The translations under genes and the position numbers were made by a program. Positions 21,564 through 33,510 of a stretch of DNA of 64,000 nucleotides are shown piece by piece. Position 1 is the stretch's first letter, and every line of letters begins with the position of its first letter. Below the pieces are notes generated by a model. It had not been told where the DNA came from. It made no database searches and saw only the letters and a list, made by a program, of their open reading frames with translations. The stretch is taken from positions 87,349,943 through 87,413,942 of the forward strand of contig CM071936.1 in NCBI GenBank assembly GCA_016081115.2, read 5' to 3'. The stretch comes from Rehmannia glutinosa. Lineage: Eukaryota; Streptophyta; Magnoliopsida; Lamiales; Orobanchaceae.

Positions 21564-24500
21564 GTGGTGAACATGGAAACTAATACAAGTCGAATGGTGA
21601 ACCTTAATGGTTCTAATTATCAAATATGGAAAGGAAAAATGGAAGATCTTTTGTATGTTAAGGATTATTATGCACCCGTGTTTGAAACTTCAAAGCCTGA
21701 TAATAAAACTGATGCCGAATGGAAGATATTGCATAGACAAGTATGCGGGTATATTAGGCAGTGGGTGGATGATAATGTTTTGAACCATATTAGTGATGAA
21801 ACACATGCACGATCTTTGTGGCAAAAACTTGAGCAATTGTATGCTAGAAAACGGAAACAACAAATTATTTTTGATCAAACAAATGATGAGTTTGAAGTAC
21901 AAAGATGGAACTCCTATATTTGAGATCACTTGAATGCATTCCAAGGTATTATCAATCAGTTAGCTGGGATGAATATCAAGTTTGATGATGAAGTACAGGG
22001 GTTGTGGATTCTTGGTACACTACCGGACTCGTGGGAGACGTTTAGGACGTCTTTGTCTAATTCAGCCCCAGATGGTGTCATTACCATGGATTTGGCAGAG
22101 CGTGTTCGAATGAAGAAATGAGAAGAAAGTCACAGGTTCATTCACACAATCGGATCTTGATTTACTGAAAAGAGGGGGAGAAGTAAAAGCGAGGGGTCCG
22201 AAGGGTAAAGATAGAGGCGAAGCAAATCCAGCAGATATCTAATGCGGAATGCTACCATTGTGGTCTCAAAGGGCATATAAAGAAGCATTGCGAGAAAGTG
22301 GAAGCAAGAAAACAAGAAAGATAAGGAAAAGAAAAACAAAATGATGACGGTAATGGTGATGATCGTGTTTCTCATCATTGGTGATTTCTTATCGCTCATG
22401 AATTTGATGTTGTTAATCTTGCATGTAATGAGGCTAGTTGGGTAGTTGATAGTGGTGCATCTATTCATGCCACATCTCAAAAATATTTATTCGCATCCTA
22501 TACATCCGGTGACTTTGGAAATGTTAGGATGGGTGATAATGGTTTGGCTAAAGGCGAGTTGGTATGGGAGATGTGCATTTGGAGACTAGCAATGGTACAT
22601 TGTTGATTTTGAAAAATGTTAAACATGTACCGATCTTCGTTTGAATTTGATTTGTTGGAAAACTTGATGATGAGGTTTTTGCAAAGATGTTCTCTAATGG
22701 TCGGTGAAACTCACCCGAGGTTCTTTGGTTGTGGCTAGAGGCCACAAGTATTCTTCATTGTATTTAATGCAGGCAAAACAATTTGATCGCTCTATAAATG
22801 CAATGAATGATGGAAACAAAATTGAATTGTGGCACAGCAGACTTAGTCACATTAGTGAGAAGGGGTTGAAGATTTTGGCCAAGGAAAATCTCATTCCAGA
22901 TATAAAGAATGAAACATTGGAAAAATGTGGTCATTGCTTGGCAGGAAAACAGACCAGAGTTGCCTTCAGGACATCATCTCCTTCGAGAATGCCAGGTATA
23001 CTTGATTTGGTATATTCTGATGTTTGTGGTCCTATGAAAACAAAAACACTTGGTGGTGCTCTCTATTTTGTGACTTTTATAGATGATCATTCAAGGAAGT
23101 CATGGGTTTATACCTTGAAGACAAAAGACCAAGTGTTCGATGTGTTCAAACAATTTCATGCATTGGTTGAGAGACAAACTGGAAAGAAATTGAAGTGCAT
23201 CAGAACTGATAATGGGGGTGAGTATTTAGGTCCTTTTGATGAGTATTGCAGACAACAGGGTATTCGACATCAAAAGACACCTCCTAAGACTCCTCAGTTG
23301 AATGGGCTGGCAGAAAGGATGAACAGGACATTGGTTGAAAGGGTGAGATGTTTACTTTCAGAAGCAGGTTTGCCTAGATCATTCTGGGGTGAGGCTTTGA
23401 GTACAGTTGTACATGTTTTGAATCTCACACCTTGTGTTCCTTTAGATTTTGATGTTCCAGACAGGGTATGGTCAGGGAAGGATATTTCATACAACCATTT
23501 GCGTGTTTTTGGATGTAAAGCATTTGTTCATATTCCAAAAGATGAAAGGTCTAAACTTGATGGTAAGGCTAAACGGTGTGTATTTCTTGGTTATGGGCGG
23601 GATGAGTTTGGTTACGAGTTTTATGACCCAAGTGGAAAAGAAACTCATCAAGTCGAGATCTTTGTATTTGTTGAAGATCGACCATACGGGACATTGAAAA
23701 AGCGAGATAAAACAACTAAATCCAATGATGATTTGGTTGATCGGATGTGACTCCTCCACATCATGTGCGGTCTGAGTTGATGATGATGCGAGAATAATCA
23801 ACCCGATCTTGATGATATTGATGCTCCTACACAAGTTGAAGAAGATAATGTAGATGAAACAATGCCACCAAATGAGATGATCAAACAAAGAGAGATTGAG
23901 GCTCCAATCGGGAAGGTCTACCAGAGTTTGATTCCACGGAGAGATATCCCGCTAGTGAGTATGCATTATTAATGATGGGGAGAGCGAGGAAACATATGAA
24001 GAAGCGATAGAAGATGCACACAAAAATGAGTGGATTGATGCAATGAAAGATGAGATAAAGTCCTTACATGAGAATGACACTTATGAATTGGTAAAGTTAC
24101 GAAGGAAAAAGAGCTTTGAAAAATAAATGGGTGTACGGTGGTGAAGCAAGACGAACACACTTCACGACGACCACGGTTCAAAGCCCATTAGTTGTTAAAG
24201 GTTTGATCGGAAGAAAGGTATTGATTTTGATGAGATCTTCTCTCCGTTGTTAAGATGTCATCGATTCGTGTTGTACTTGGTTTAGCGGCAAGTCTTGATC
24301 CGGAGATTGAGCAAATGGGCGTTAAAATGACCTTTCTTCATGGTGAATTGGATAGAGAAATCTACATGGATCGGCCGAGGAGAAGGTTTCGGGTAAAAGG
24401 AAAAGAGAATTATGTGTGCAAACTCAAGAAAAGTCTTTATGGCTTGAAGCAAGCAAGAGACTATGGTATCGTAAATTTGAGTCGATTATGGGGAGCAAGG

Positions 24501-25536
24501 CTACGGAAAACTACTTCGATCATTGTGTATTTGTACAAAAATTCTCGATGACGATTTCATCATATTATTGCTCTCACGTAGATGACATGTTGATTGTTGG
24601 CGTAAATACTTCGAGTGTGATTGAAGATGCAGTTGAGCAAATCTTTTGCCATGAAGGATTTGGGGCCAAAGAAAGCAAATACTTGGTATTAAAATTTCCA
24701 GGGATAGAGGAAATAAAAGGTTATACATGTCACAGGAGCAATACATTGTGAAAGTGCTTGAAAGATTCAATATGATCAAAGCTAAAGTGGTTAGTTCTCT
24801 CTCGCTACACACTTCAAGCTTGGTGCTCATCAAAGCCCTTCTCTACACGACGAAGAGAAAGAAGATATGGCAAGAATTCCATATGCTTCAGAAGAGGAAG
24901 CTTGATGTATGCAATGGTGTGCACGAGGCCGGATATAGCTTATGCGATCGGTGTTGTTAGTCGTTACTTGTCTAATCCAGGAAAAAAAGAGCTTTGGAAT
25001 GCGGTGAAGTGGATATTGAGATATCTACGTGGTACTTCTAGTTTGAGGCTCACTTTTGGTTGTGGAAAACCGTTGCTAGCTGGGCTACATCGACTCGCTA
25101 TATGGCGGTGATGTGGATACACGAAAATCTACGCCAAAGGTTACTTGATAACTTTTGCGGTGGTGTGGTGTCATGTCATGGCAATCAAGATTGCAAAAAT
25201 GTGTTGCACTCTCTACAAATGCGAGTAGTATATTGCAAAGAATCAAGCTTGTAAAGAGTTGTTGTGGATGAAGAAATTCATGGAGGAGCTTGGTTTTAAC
25301 GAGAGAGGTACGTAGTATTTTGTGATAATCAAAGTGCTATTCATCTTGGTAAGAATTCTACATTTCATGCGAGATCAAAACATATTGATGTACGGTATCA
25401 TTGGATGAGAGACGTTATCAATGACAAGTTACTTGAACTTGATAAAATTCATACGGATGATAATGGTGCCGATATGATGACTAAGGCATTGCCAAGAGAG
25501 AAACTTGATGTTTGTCGGTTGATCGCGGAATGGTGA
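21564..25536 (+). pseudogene. gag-pol of the Tork-like copia, multiply frameshifted
   Basis: Gag starts near 21573 and is broken at 21923. A CCHC zinc knuckle (CYHCGLKGHIKKHC) lies near 22245. Protease has WVVDSGASIHAT near 22440. The longest intact piece, 22704-23750, holds the GAG-pre-integrase (LWHSRLSHIS) and the integrase core with its D-D-E residues in YSDVCGPM, RTDNGGEY and LAERMNRT. RT (24000-24760) is heavily damaged and its catalytic motif reads HVDD in place of YVDD. RNase H (25310-25535) keeps FCDNQSAIHLGKN and ends KALPREKLDV. It cannot encode a working polyprotein as written. Confidence 0.88.
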
Positions 25537-25550
25537 ATCCCTCCACATAA

Positions 25551-25565
25551 TCGAAAGGGGAGATT
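25551..25565 (+). promoter_or_regulatory. Polypurine tract of the Tork-like copia
   Basis: CGAAAGGGGAGATT immediately precedes the 3' LTR, the expected site of plus-strand priming. Confidence 0.75.
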
Positions 25566-26467
25566 TGTTGGGTTGGGTTTCCTCATTTGTGGAGATGTCC
25601 CAAAATACCCAACATAAGGATGTGGGTTAAATACCACATTGAAGGACATTTTTGTCATTATACTTGAGGGGGCATTTTTGACATTACTCTAGTCTCTTAT
25701 GCCTTGTATACCTGATTGTAGCTGGTCAGTTTTTCAGTCCAAGAAAAAGAGAGAAAAGTGAGCTGCCAATATAGAGAGAAAGAAAAAGAAAAGAATCCCG
25801 CAAGTCACCTGTGCAGTAAATTTCCAGAGGTGATCGCCGGCAATCGGACCGTTGGATCACAGTGAAACTTTGAGGTATTGTTCCTAACACATTGCACTTC
25901 AGTTTGAACGGTGGAGATCGGGTTTGGAGCCTTCTATTGTAAGTAATAGACGAAGAACACAGAGGTGTCTGTTTTTCGGATCTAACTGCAGCAGGTTCAG
26001 TGTTGAAGCTGTTCCGGGCGTTTGAACCGTTGGATCGGGCTGAAATTTGGATATGTGGTTCGGGACAACCTGGGGTCGATTCTGAACGGTGGAGATCGTG
26101 ATTGGTATTCTCTATTGTCAGATATTAATTTCGGACAGCAGGGTGTTGGGTGAGGTCTTTCAATTCTTTCATTAACAAGATTGTGTATATCTTGTGTTTG
26201 TGATTGTATCACTTGTGGCAGATTGTTGTTGAACTTGTTGTACCCCTATTTTGATTATAGTGGAGATTTGGGGTGGACTACGGTCCCGTGGTTTTTACTC
26301 CTCACACCGGGGAGGTTTTCCACGTAAAAATTGCTTGTGTCGTTTTTATGTTTTCCGTTGAATTTTTGCTGCACTTGTGGTTTGGATTGCTTGCTGTTAT
26401 TTCCTACTAGGTTCACACAAGAGAGGGATAATTTATTTTCCGCTGCGTTTGTGAGTTTATCCCAACA
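25566..26467 (+). repeat. 3' LTR of the Tork-like copia
   Basis: 902 bp with the same ends as the 5' LTR. The receptor-kinase sequence resumes after the TTTTC duplication. Confidence 0.92.
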
Positions 26468-27298
26468 TTTTCTTGCATAAGGAAAAGATGGAGGAAAAAG
26501 AGTTCGATAATGCTCCCTTCATTGGATTGGAATTCGAATTTTTCGTACAGAGAGTTAGAAAAGGCGACGAATGGATTTTCCGAAGATAATTTGGTGGGAA
26601 AGGGCAGTTTTGCATCAGTTTACAAAGGTTTTATTGCTGAAGATGAAAAATATATTGCTGTGAAAGTACTTAATCTCCAAGAAAATGGGATTTCGAAAAT
26701 TTACTTGGCGGAATGTGAGGCGTTGAGCAATATCAAGCATAGAAATCTTGTTAAAGTTTTGGGTTGCTGCTCGGCTCTGGATCCTGAGGGCCGGGATTTT
26801 AAGGCCATCGTTCTTGAGTTCATGTCGAACGGATCTTTGGATAAATGGTTGCATCCGAACGAGAAAGATCGGAAAAAAAATCTTGATATTCATCAGAGGT
26901 TAAATGTTGCTATAGATGTGGCATCTGCATTGGAGTATTTGCATTACTATTGTAGAATTCCAGTTGCTCATTGTGATCTGAAACCTGGTAATGTTCTTAT
27001 TGATAATGATTTTTGTGCACATTTAAGTGATTTTGGGCTTGCAAAGTTTCTCAGAAAGAATGCAGAATCTCAAACAAGTTCAATTGGGATAAGGGGATCT
27101 GTTGGCTATGTTGCTCCAGGTATAATTTTCCATGTTTATATGCTTTAGTTTTTTTTTTTCCCTTTCTTCTCATTTTTACCTTTCATTCTTGAAATATGTC
27201 TCATTTGCATCAGTATCTCTCCATTTGCTTTTGTAGATTGAGTCCTCTTTTCTGGGATGAGCTAACTGGTTCTTCAAATTCTTGGGTAGTTAAAAAAA

Positions 27299-27530
27299 AT
27301 GGGATAATTTCAAAAACTACCTTTGAGGTTTAGCCTAATTTCAAAAAACTCCGGTTACCTTTCAAAATTGCAAATACCCACCTTAAAGTGCTACACATAG
27401 CCCCTTAGGTTTCTATTTACCTAACAAATACTCCTTCTTGAGGGTGCAATTTGTAAAATAGAATCAAATTGTCAAGGGGGTTTTTGTAATAAAGTTACAC
27501 CTCAGGGGTGAATTTTTGTAATTAACCATA
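27299..27530. mobile_element. TIR MITE family, copy E, in the kinase-gene intron
   Basis: The left end GGGATAATTTCAAAAACTAC and the reverse complement of the right end (GGTTAATTACAAAAATTCAC) pair as inverted repeats. It lies wholly inside the 923-bp intron of the receptor-kinase gene. Confidence 0.7.
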
Positions 27531-28440
27531 ACTTTTTAGCATTCCATAGTTCATTGTCAATAAGTGTAAACACAAGAAAGTCTTTGAATGATGGGGGCTA
27601 ACTGCATGACCATTTTTTTTTGAAGAATAACTGCATGACCATTGAGAGGGTTACTTAATTCTTCTAAATTTTTTTTTTCTTTTGAAAGCTAATTCTTCTA
27701 AATATTAAAAAGTCATAGCACTCTCAATTTGCTTTTCACTGCACAACCAATTACTTAATTATAATGTTCTTTTTGACAACACATGAGAGTTGGTATGTAA
27801 AGAAAAAACATAGAAAAAGTTTAAGCCTGCAAATGAATCTTACAATAATTCTTTTTTGCTTGTTTATACTAAAATCTTTGAATTTCTCTCCATGCTTAGT
27901 GACTAAGGATCAAAAAACTATAAAAAAAAAAAAAAAAAACATTAGTCAACTATTAATAAAACAATATTCTGTGATTGTATTCTGACTATTAGTGATCTCA
28001 TAATTTTTTCTTGCTTTTTTTTTTTTAAATTGTTATTCGTAGAATACGGATTGGGAGGGCCGGCATCCATATCCGGAGATGTTTACAGCTTCGGCATACT
28101 TCTTCTGGAGATGTTTACCGGAAGAAGACCAACCGATGACTTGTTTCAAGAAGGATTAAGTCTTCACAAGTATGCAAAAACTGCTTTGTCTACGAACAAT
28201 GTAGTTGATGTTGTTGATCCAACTCTACTACTTTTGAAGCAAGACGAAGAAGAAGAAGAAGAAGAAGAAGGAACAGATAAAAGCAGCAATATAACAGTAC
28301 TACATGAAAATGTTAAGCAGTGTTTGGTATTAATCTTTCAAATAGGAGTAGCCTGTTCTCAAGGACTGCCACAGGATAGAATGAACATAAAAGATGCCAA
28401 TTTGAACTTGCAGCTAATAAGGGATACACTAGTTTGTTGA

Positions 28441-29191
28441 GAAATAAGTTTGTGTAATAAAATCTTGGATTATTGATCTAGTCATTTTGATCAGTAGTCT
28501 CTGTTCTAAAGGAATTGTGATCAAGTACTTTATCTGTTACAAGCCGGTTGTTATACTTATTTCCATGCACATTCTCTAGGTAACAACATCTATAATTTAT
28601 CGATTTGTCGGAAACAATAATATTGGAACTTGATAAACCAATACAGTGACTTTACCACTTTAGAAAATACACTAAAACTAACTTTTGGAGATGGGATCCG
28701 CGCATTCTCACTTGGGTCCACGGCCTGACCCGAACCCAACCAACCCGAACCGAGTTACATCCAATCCATTGCTTCGCTGACAACATCACTCTTCAGATGA
28801 TGCCACGTAGCACTAAGTGTACGTACGGATGTGATGTAGTAAATTATAAAAATAGACATATTTTCCAAAGAAGACATGTTCGTATTAATTACTTTACTTT
28901 TTTATTTTATTCGCCTCACGATCCAAACTGACTTAAGCGTCGAAGAACCTTAGCTGAAAATCATCCATGCGAGCCTAATGTCTATTTTGTTTCAGATCGT
29001 CCATTCAAAGTACTTAAAGTGACTGGAACAAGCAACCGGAGGTGATTCCTGATATACTTGACTTAGTAAATCAAAGTTGATGGGAATAAACATAATTTCG
29101 TAGTTCATGAAAACTTACCAACTTCAGATGAATGACCCGTGTAGATACATTCAAAGAATCAATGTGGCATGTTTATCTCAAATATACATCT
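28441..29191. other. Intergenic, 3' of the receptor-kinase gene
   Basis: No gene. GACTTAAGCGTCGAAGAACC near 28931 resembles the LTR-like text at 17100-17150, perhaps a solo-LTR fragment. GACCCGAACCCAACC near 28728 resembles hAT subterminal repeats. Confidence 0.35.
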
Positions 29192-30236
29192 TAGGGGTGT
29201 GTGTGCGTGCGGGGACGGTTCGGAGATTTGGAAATCTCTAGAACCGTCCCGAAGTTCGGAGATTGTGAAAATAAATCTCCAGAACTGAATCATAGAAAAA
29301 AATCTTCGTCCCGAACCGTACCGAAAGTTCGGGACGGTTCGAGACGGAGATTCGATTCTAATGGGACGGGACGGTATGGTTCGGTTCGGGACGGAGATTA
29401 GCCATAAATAAAACATACAAAATTGGAAAAAAAAAGAAAAAAAATCAATATAAAAATCACCAGTCGGATATACTTCTAGAGTTTTAGTATCTTTTTAGCG
29501 TAGTCTCAAAATAAAAACTAAAACTATAACAGGTAACACAATCCAAAATTCTAAACTTAATAACCTCTATAATACAATAAAAGTATATTATTTGGGCAAT
29601 TGTTCTTCTATTGACATGGAACATATATAATTAACTAATAGTTTTCATAAATTAAATGAAATAAAAACTTGTATAAATTTATAATTTCAATGTCTCATAC
29701 TTAACAACTTAACATAATCAATAAAATTATATTTATAATTTATGTGATGTGGTAAAAAAAGTAAAATATGATTTTTTATATTGTTATAATATGATACTAT
29801 TACTTGTTTCTCTTTTAAGTGCAATTTACTATTCATTTGACTAATTTCAATTTCAAATTATTTACTCTATTATTAATATCAATTTTTTTTAAAATTCATA
29901 ATAGTTGAAGTATTATGGTTTTTTCAGAAATATGCTTTATACTCAATTTAATTTCAATTAGTTTGTGGTTAATTCAATATCAAAATAAAAACAACATAGA
30001 AATAATGTATATGTATTTATATAAAATCTTTAAAATCGGTTCTAGCTTCGGGTCCTCGGTTCGGAGTGGTTGATGCAGTTCTCGGTATGGGTATTTGAAA
30101 AATCTCGAACCGCACCATAAATATTTTCGATGCGACGCAGTGCGGTTCGGGAAAGTCAAAAAGTCAACGGATATTTTCGGTTCGGAGATCTTTCATCCTG
30201 AGGATATCGGTTCGGTTTGAATCTCCAAGTCCCAAA
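29192..30236. repeat. GGTTCGG-rich region, probably hAT-derived
   Basis: It begins TAGGGGTGTG, as many hAT ends do, followed by dense GGGACGGTTCGG motifs (29210-29400). An AT-rich interior and a second cluster (30035-30225) follow. Motifs in the second cluster are in the same orientation and no matching end or 8-bp duplication was found, so the limits are tentative. Confidence 0.4.
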
Positions 30237-30239
30237 AAG

Positions 30240-31026
30240 TGAAACATAAATGTGGAATATCAGTTTCTGTGAACGTTAAAATGGGAGTAATACAAGATTG
30301 GTGGAAAGTAAATAGCGTGCTATGGGCCGTGGGGTATTTTATTTTATTTTTTGCTAAAATTTTCCACATAAACTCAACTTTTCAAATCAATTGGTCAGTC
30401 CTCATAGCAATCTATTGCCCATTTACTTGTTTATTCAGGAAAACAATTGGCTTAGGATAAATTGACAATACTCAGCCCTCTTATTAAATTAGGAATAGCA
30501 CATACTGAGAAGTTTCTAAGTTTCAGAGTTGAAGAAACTATGGTGGTTGTAGCTTACTCATGATCACACTGATCTATAAAAGAATATTTTTTGTCGTACA
30601 TAATGTGAAAATGAAGAAAAATAACGCATCTTTCATTTTTTAAAAATTTTAATTAGTTCACCGGTTTACGGATGATACAATTGGAAGTAGGTTTAGGAGT
30701 ACGGCTTATAGTTGATATATATGTTCACATTTGTAAAACTAAAATATTGAATATTGTAATTGGTAATGCATACTTTCAAAAGCTTAATACTCTTTTTATT
30801 GAATAGTCCAGTGGTCATAAGATTAATTTTAATCTTGTGTCAAAGTCAGAATCTCAGAGCATTAGGACAGAAGAGAAAACCATTACGAGCCCTTTTATAA
30901 AAATAATAATAATAATAATAAATCAGATTCTAAGTTTCGTTTGACTAGTGCCAGAAGGACCTTTTCTAATGATTTGTTTCTCATAAATTTAAATTTAAAT
31001 GCGGTCACATCTTATATACATTTCAA
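30240..31026. other. Intergenic stretch with an (AAT)n tract
   Basis: No gene is seen. A short AAT microsatellite lies near 30900-30921. Confidence 0.4.
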
Positions 31027-31160
31027 ATACCATCAGCTTATAGCTCAAGTGGTATGGTTTACCTTTTGTAAGGATATTGAGTAGAATTCAAACCATGTAT
31101 ATTTCAATTTCTTTAAAATTTATCCCCTTTCCTCCAGCTAGTACTCCCAACTTATTAAAA
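31027..31160 (+). mobile_element. tRNA-derived SINE, degraded copy
   Basis: Same family as 50040-50180. It has ATACCATCAGC at the start, the box A-like TAGCTCAAGTGG, a decayed box B (AGAATTCAAACC), and the shared 3' text AGTACTCCCAACTTATTAAAA. No target-site duplication is visible, which suggests an older insertion. Confidence 0.65.
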
Positions 31161-31963
31161 TATATAATTTTCACGTAGACATGATTAGGGAACATCCAAC
31201 TTTCTCCATTAACCTCTCTTTTGGTCATGCGGATATGATCCCAACAAAGATGTGATAATCAGGGGACTACTAATACTTTTAAGGGGAATTTAAAGATATT
31301 CAGGAAAACTATTATTACATTTCACGGGAATGACTAATACTTTTAATGGAAAAAACTACTATTTTTTAGAGGAACTGTTAACTATTTTCAAATGAACTAC
31401 GTACTAATACTTTTCAAATGGACTATTACAATTTTCGGATGAAAACCTAATACTTTTGTGTTCGTGATACTATATCCTTTGTCCAATATTACAAAACTAA
31501 TATATTTAAGTGAACTATATACTAATACTTTTCAAATGGATCGCTAATATTTTTTGAGAGGTTGCTAATACCGGTCCCTGAATATTACAAAAACGACATT
31601 GCTAATGTTTCAAAATGCCACCGGGTCAGTTTTGGGATTCGTCTACTGGATATTGGCCCGTTAGATTGTCTGACAGGAGTTTTTGTCATAAAATTTTGTG
31701 TTCTTAATCAAACCCGTAAAAAAAAATATTTTTCTTAAGCATAAGATTTGGTTAAAGTTTTGTGAAAAATATATGAGTCATTGAAAGAAACTTTCATTTT
31801 TTAGTTTGTGATTTGTTTCCTTTGGTCTTAAAATCGAATTGTCTTATGTTTATTACAAACTTCATGTCGTAGAGTATATCTTACATAATAAAATAATAAA
31901 ACTAAAATGATTAAAACAGTAGAAAATGCATCCGCACACACGTTTCGAACAATTTAAAATCAT
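31161..31963. other. Intergenic with a loose short repeat
   Basis: CTAATACTTTT recurs near 31269, 31334, 31404, 31447 and 31522, twice followed by CAAATGGA. It looks like a very degenerate tandem repeat. No gene is present. Confidence 0.45.
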
Positions 31964-32170
31964 TGTTAGCTCAAGCTTGATAGAGAAGAGAATTTTGAGA
32001 GAGAATCGAGTTTTGAGAGAGAAAAGTGAATCTAAAGTTTTATTAACTGCCAAAAGCTAGTTACAACTAATGACAGCTGATCCTTTAAGTAACCATATGA
32101 AACAATATCATTTTGCATAAAGAGCTAATCAAGCTAGCAACTAAAATACGACTCTAATACAGCTGTAACA
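31964..32170 (-). repeat. 3' LTR of the minus-strand gypsy element
   Basis: 207 bp. In element orientation it reads TGTTACAG to GAGCTAACA. The polypurine tract lies beside it at 32171-32184 (AAGGGGGGAGTAT on the minus strand). Confidence 0.88.
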
Positions 32171-32210
32171 ATACTCCCCCCTTGAAAGAAATGTCTTGCC
32201 ATCAAGACAC

Positions 32211-33453
32211 TGTTAGATAAATATTTTTATCATGATTTTGATGATTATGTTCGATTTTGTTCAAATAAGTTTTTAAACCAAAACTATGTCCCTAAATGTT
32301 GTCTAAATACTTCCGATCAACTTAAAATGTTTTTACTATTTTTCGGAGTATTTCTTGAAGTTTATTTTCAATAAAACATTAGACAACACATTTGTTTCAG
32401 CTCGACTTGGCCGCCTATAGGGCAACCCGCACTGAGTTGAGCCGAGAAACGAGAAAATAGGACGTAAGAAAAACAGGCGGGCGGCCGGTCGACCAGGTGG
32501 GCGCAGGTGCGGTCGGCGAGTCGGTCGACCGGCGGGCGAATTGCACTGGAGTTGGATTTTTGTTCCGAGACTTCTCTGTTTCGTAAAATCTTCAAGGCAA
32601 CCAGTCACGACTAAAGGCGACCGACGTCGCCCCACCTTCGACCGGTCCCCCTGTAAAAATTCGCGAGAATTCAATTTCTATCTTATCTCTCGCGCGACGG
32701 TCGAACCCCATGTTTATCAAAGAAACTATCCGTGCGTTTTTTGGACAACTTTTCCCTATTTTGTGGGATTGATTTCTAATGATTATATTGATCATTTTAA
32801 ATGGTTTCTTTTGCAGCAAATCACTCCCCAAGGAGGAGCCAATGTCCGGAAATAAAAGCCAAGTCCTCTCCTCCTATAAATAGAGGCTTCATTCAAGCAA
32901 CAAGATACAACACACAATATACAAGCAAAGAGCAATTGAGCAAACACTTTCATATATCTTGTTGTATTAGCCTAAGCACTTTCACTTGCACTTATTTGAG
33001 GTCTAGGCTTTCAATTCTTGATTACACTTGTACTCATATTGTATCAATCATTATTGAGTTGTAATCTTGATTTTGGTCATCATTCAACACAAGACATTGT
33101 GAGTATTCTTGTGGTAAGAATACACTTGGGTGATCTAGGTGATAGGTGTTTGAAGGTTGTGGTAATCTTCAAAGGTGTTGTAAGAGGGTTGTGGTAATCC
33201 TCAAGGTGTTGTATTAATTTTTGGTAAATTAATAAAATCTTTTTTTCTTTTTAAAATCCATCCCGGAGATACTGGGGTGGTAGAGGATTAGGCCCTAGGT
33301 GGGTTGAACCTCTTTAAATCAACGAGTGTTGTTTATTTTCCGCATTTACATTCTTGTTATCTACTCGTTGTTTCGAAAAAGAGGGTGATTTGCGAAAAAT
33401 TGGCATAATCTATTCACCCCCCCTCTAGATTATTGTAGCCACTTGGACTAACA
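32211..33453 (+). repeat. 5' LTR of the SIRE-like copia
   Basis: Starts TGTTAGATAAAT and ends TTGGACTAACA. A CpG-rich block with GGTCGACC-type palindromes lies at about 32400-32720. That block is where it differs most from the 3' LTR. Confidence 0.9.
32875..32883 (+). promoter_or_regulatory. TATA box in the 5' LTR
   Basis: TATAAATAG in a CTCCTATAAATAGAGGCTTC context, a strong plant TATA match. The same motif is at 39997-40005 in the 3' LTR. Confidence 0.75.
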
Positions 33454-33455
33454 AG

Positions 33456-33468
33456 TGGTATCAAAGCC
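33456..33468 (+). promoter_or_regulatory. Primer-binding site of the SIRE-like copia
   Basis: TGGTATCAAAGCC, two bases after the 5' LTR, a variant of the initiator tRNA-Met site. Confidence 0.85.
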
Positions 33469-33510
33469 AAACTCTTTGGCTAGCTCGTTCCGAGTAAAGA
33501 GGAAAGATCC

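Larger units (their letters stand above)
20625..26467 (+). mobile_element. Ty1/copia retrotransposon, Tork/TNT1-like, in the receptor-kinase gene
   Basis: A complete LTR-to-LTR element of 5843 bp, flanked by TTTTC at 20620-20624 and 26468-26472. LTRs start TGTTGGG and end CCCAACA. The order gag, protease, integrase, RT, RNase H is that of copia, and the gag motif NGSNYQIWKGKMEDLL resembles TNT1. It lies in the same orientation as the host gene. The empty site reads through in frame. Coding parts are decayed despite very similar LTRs. Confidence 0.93.
18620..28440 (+). pseudogene. LRR receptor-like kinase, class XII non-RD type, frameshifted and split by a copia element
   Basis: Plasma-membrane receptor of the EFR/Xa21/At3g47570 type, a group with known pathogen-pattern receptors; the ligand here is unknown. 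Coding parts are 18620-20624, 26473-27119 and 28043-28440, with a 923-bp GT-AG intron (27120-28042). The signal peptide is residues 1 to about 30 and the LRRNT domain has SFCQWKGVTC. About 20 leucine-rich repeats and a transmembrane segment (IIVGTITGVLGSVVISYVVF) follow. The kinase has GKGSFASVYKG, the lysine in IAVKVL, HCDLKPGN (no arginine, hence non-RD) and DFGLAKF, and ends in a Glu-rich tract. The frame is lost near 18957 by one missing G: NLR then shifts to RIPAEIGR one frame over. The transposon at 20625-26467 sits in the transmembrane/juxtamembrane codons. Excluding it and adding one base gives 3051 nt, or 1016 residues, the normal family length. TATATAT at 18572-18578 is a weak TATA candidate. 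Confidence 0.92.
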
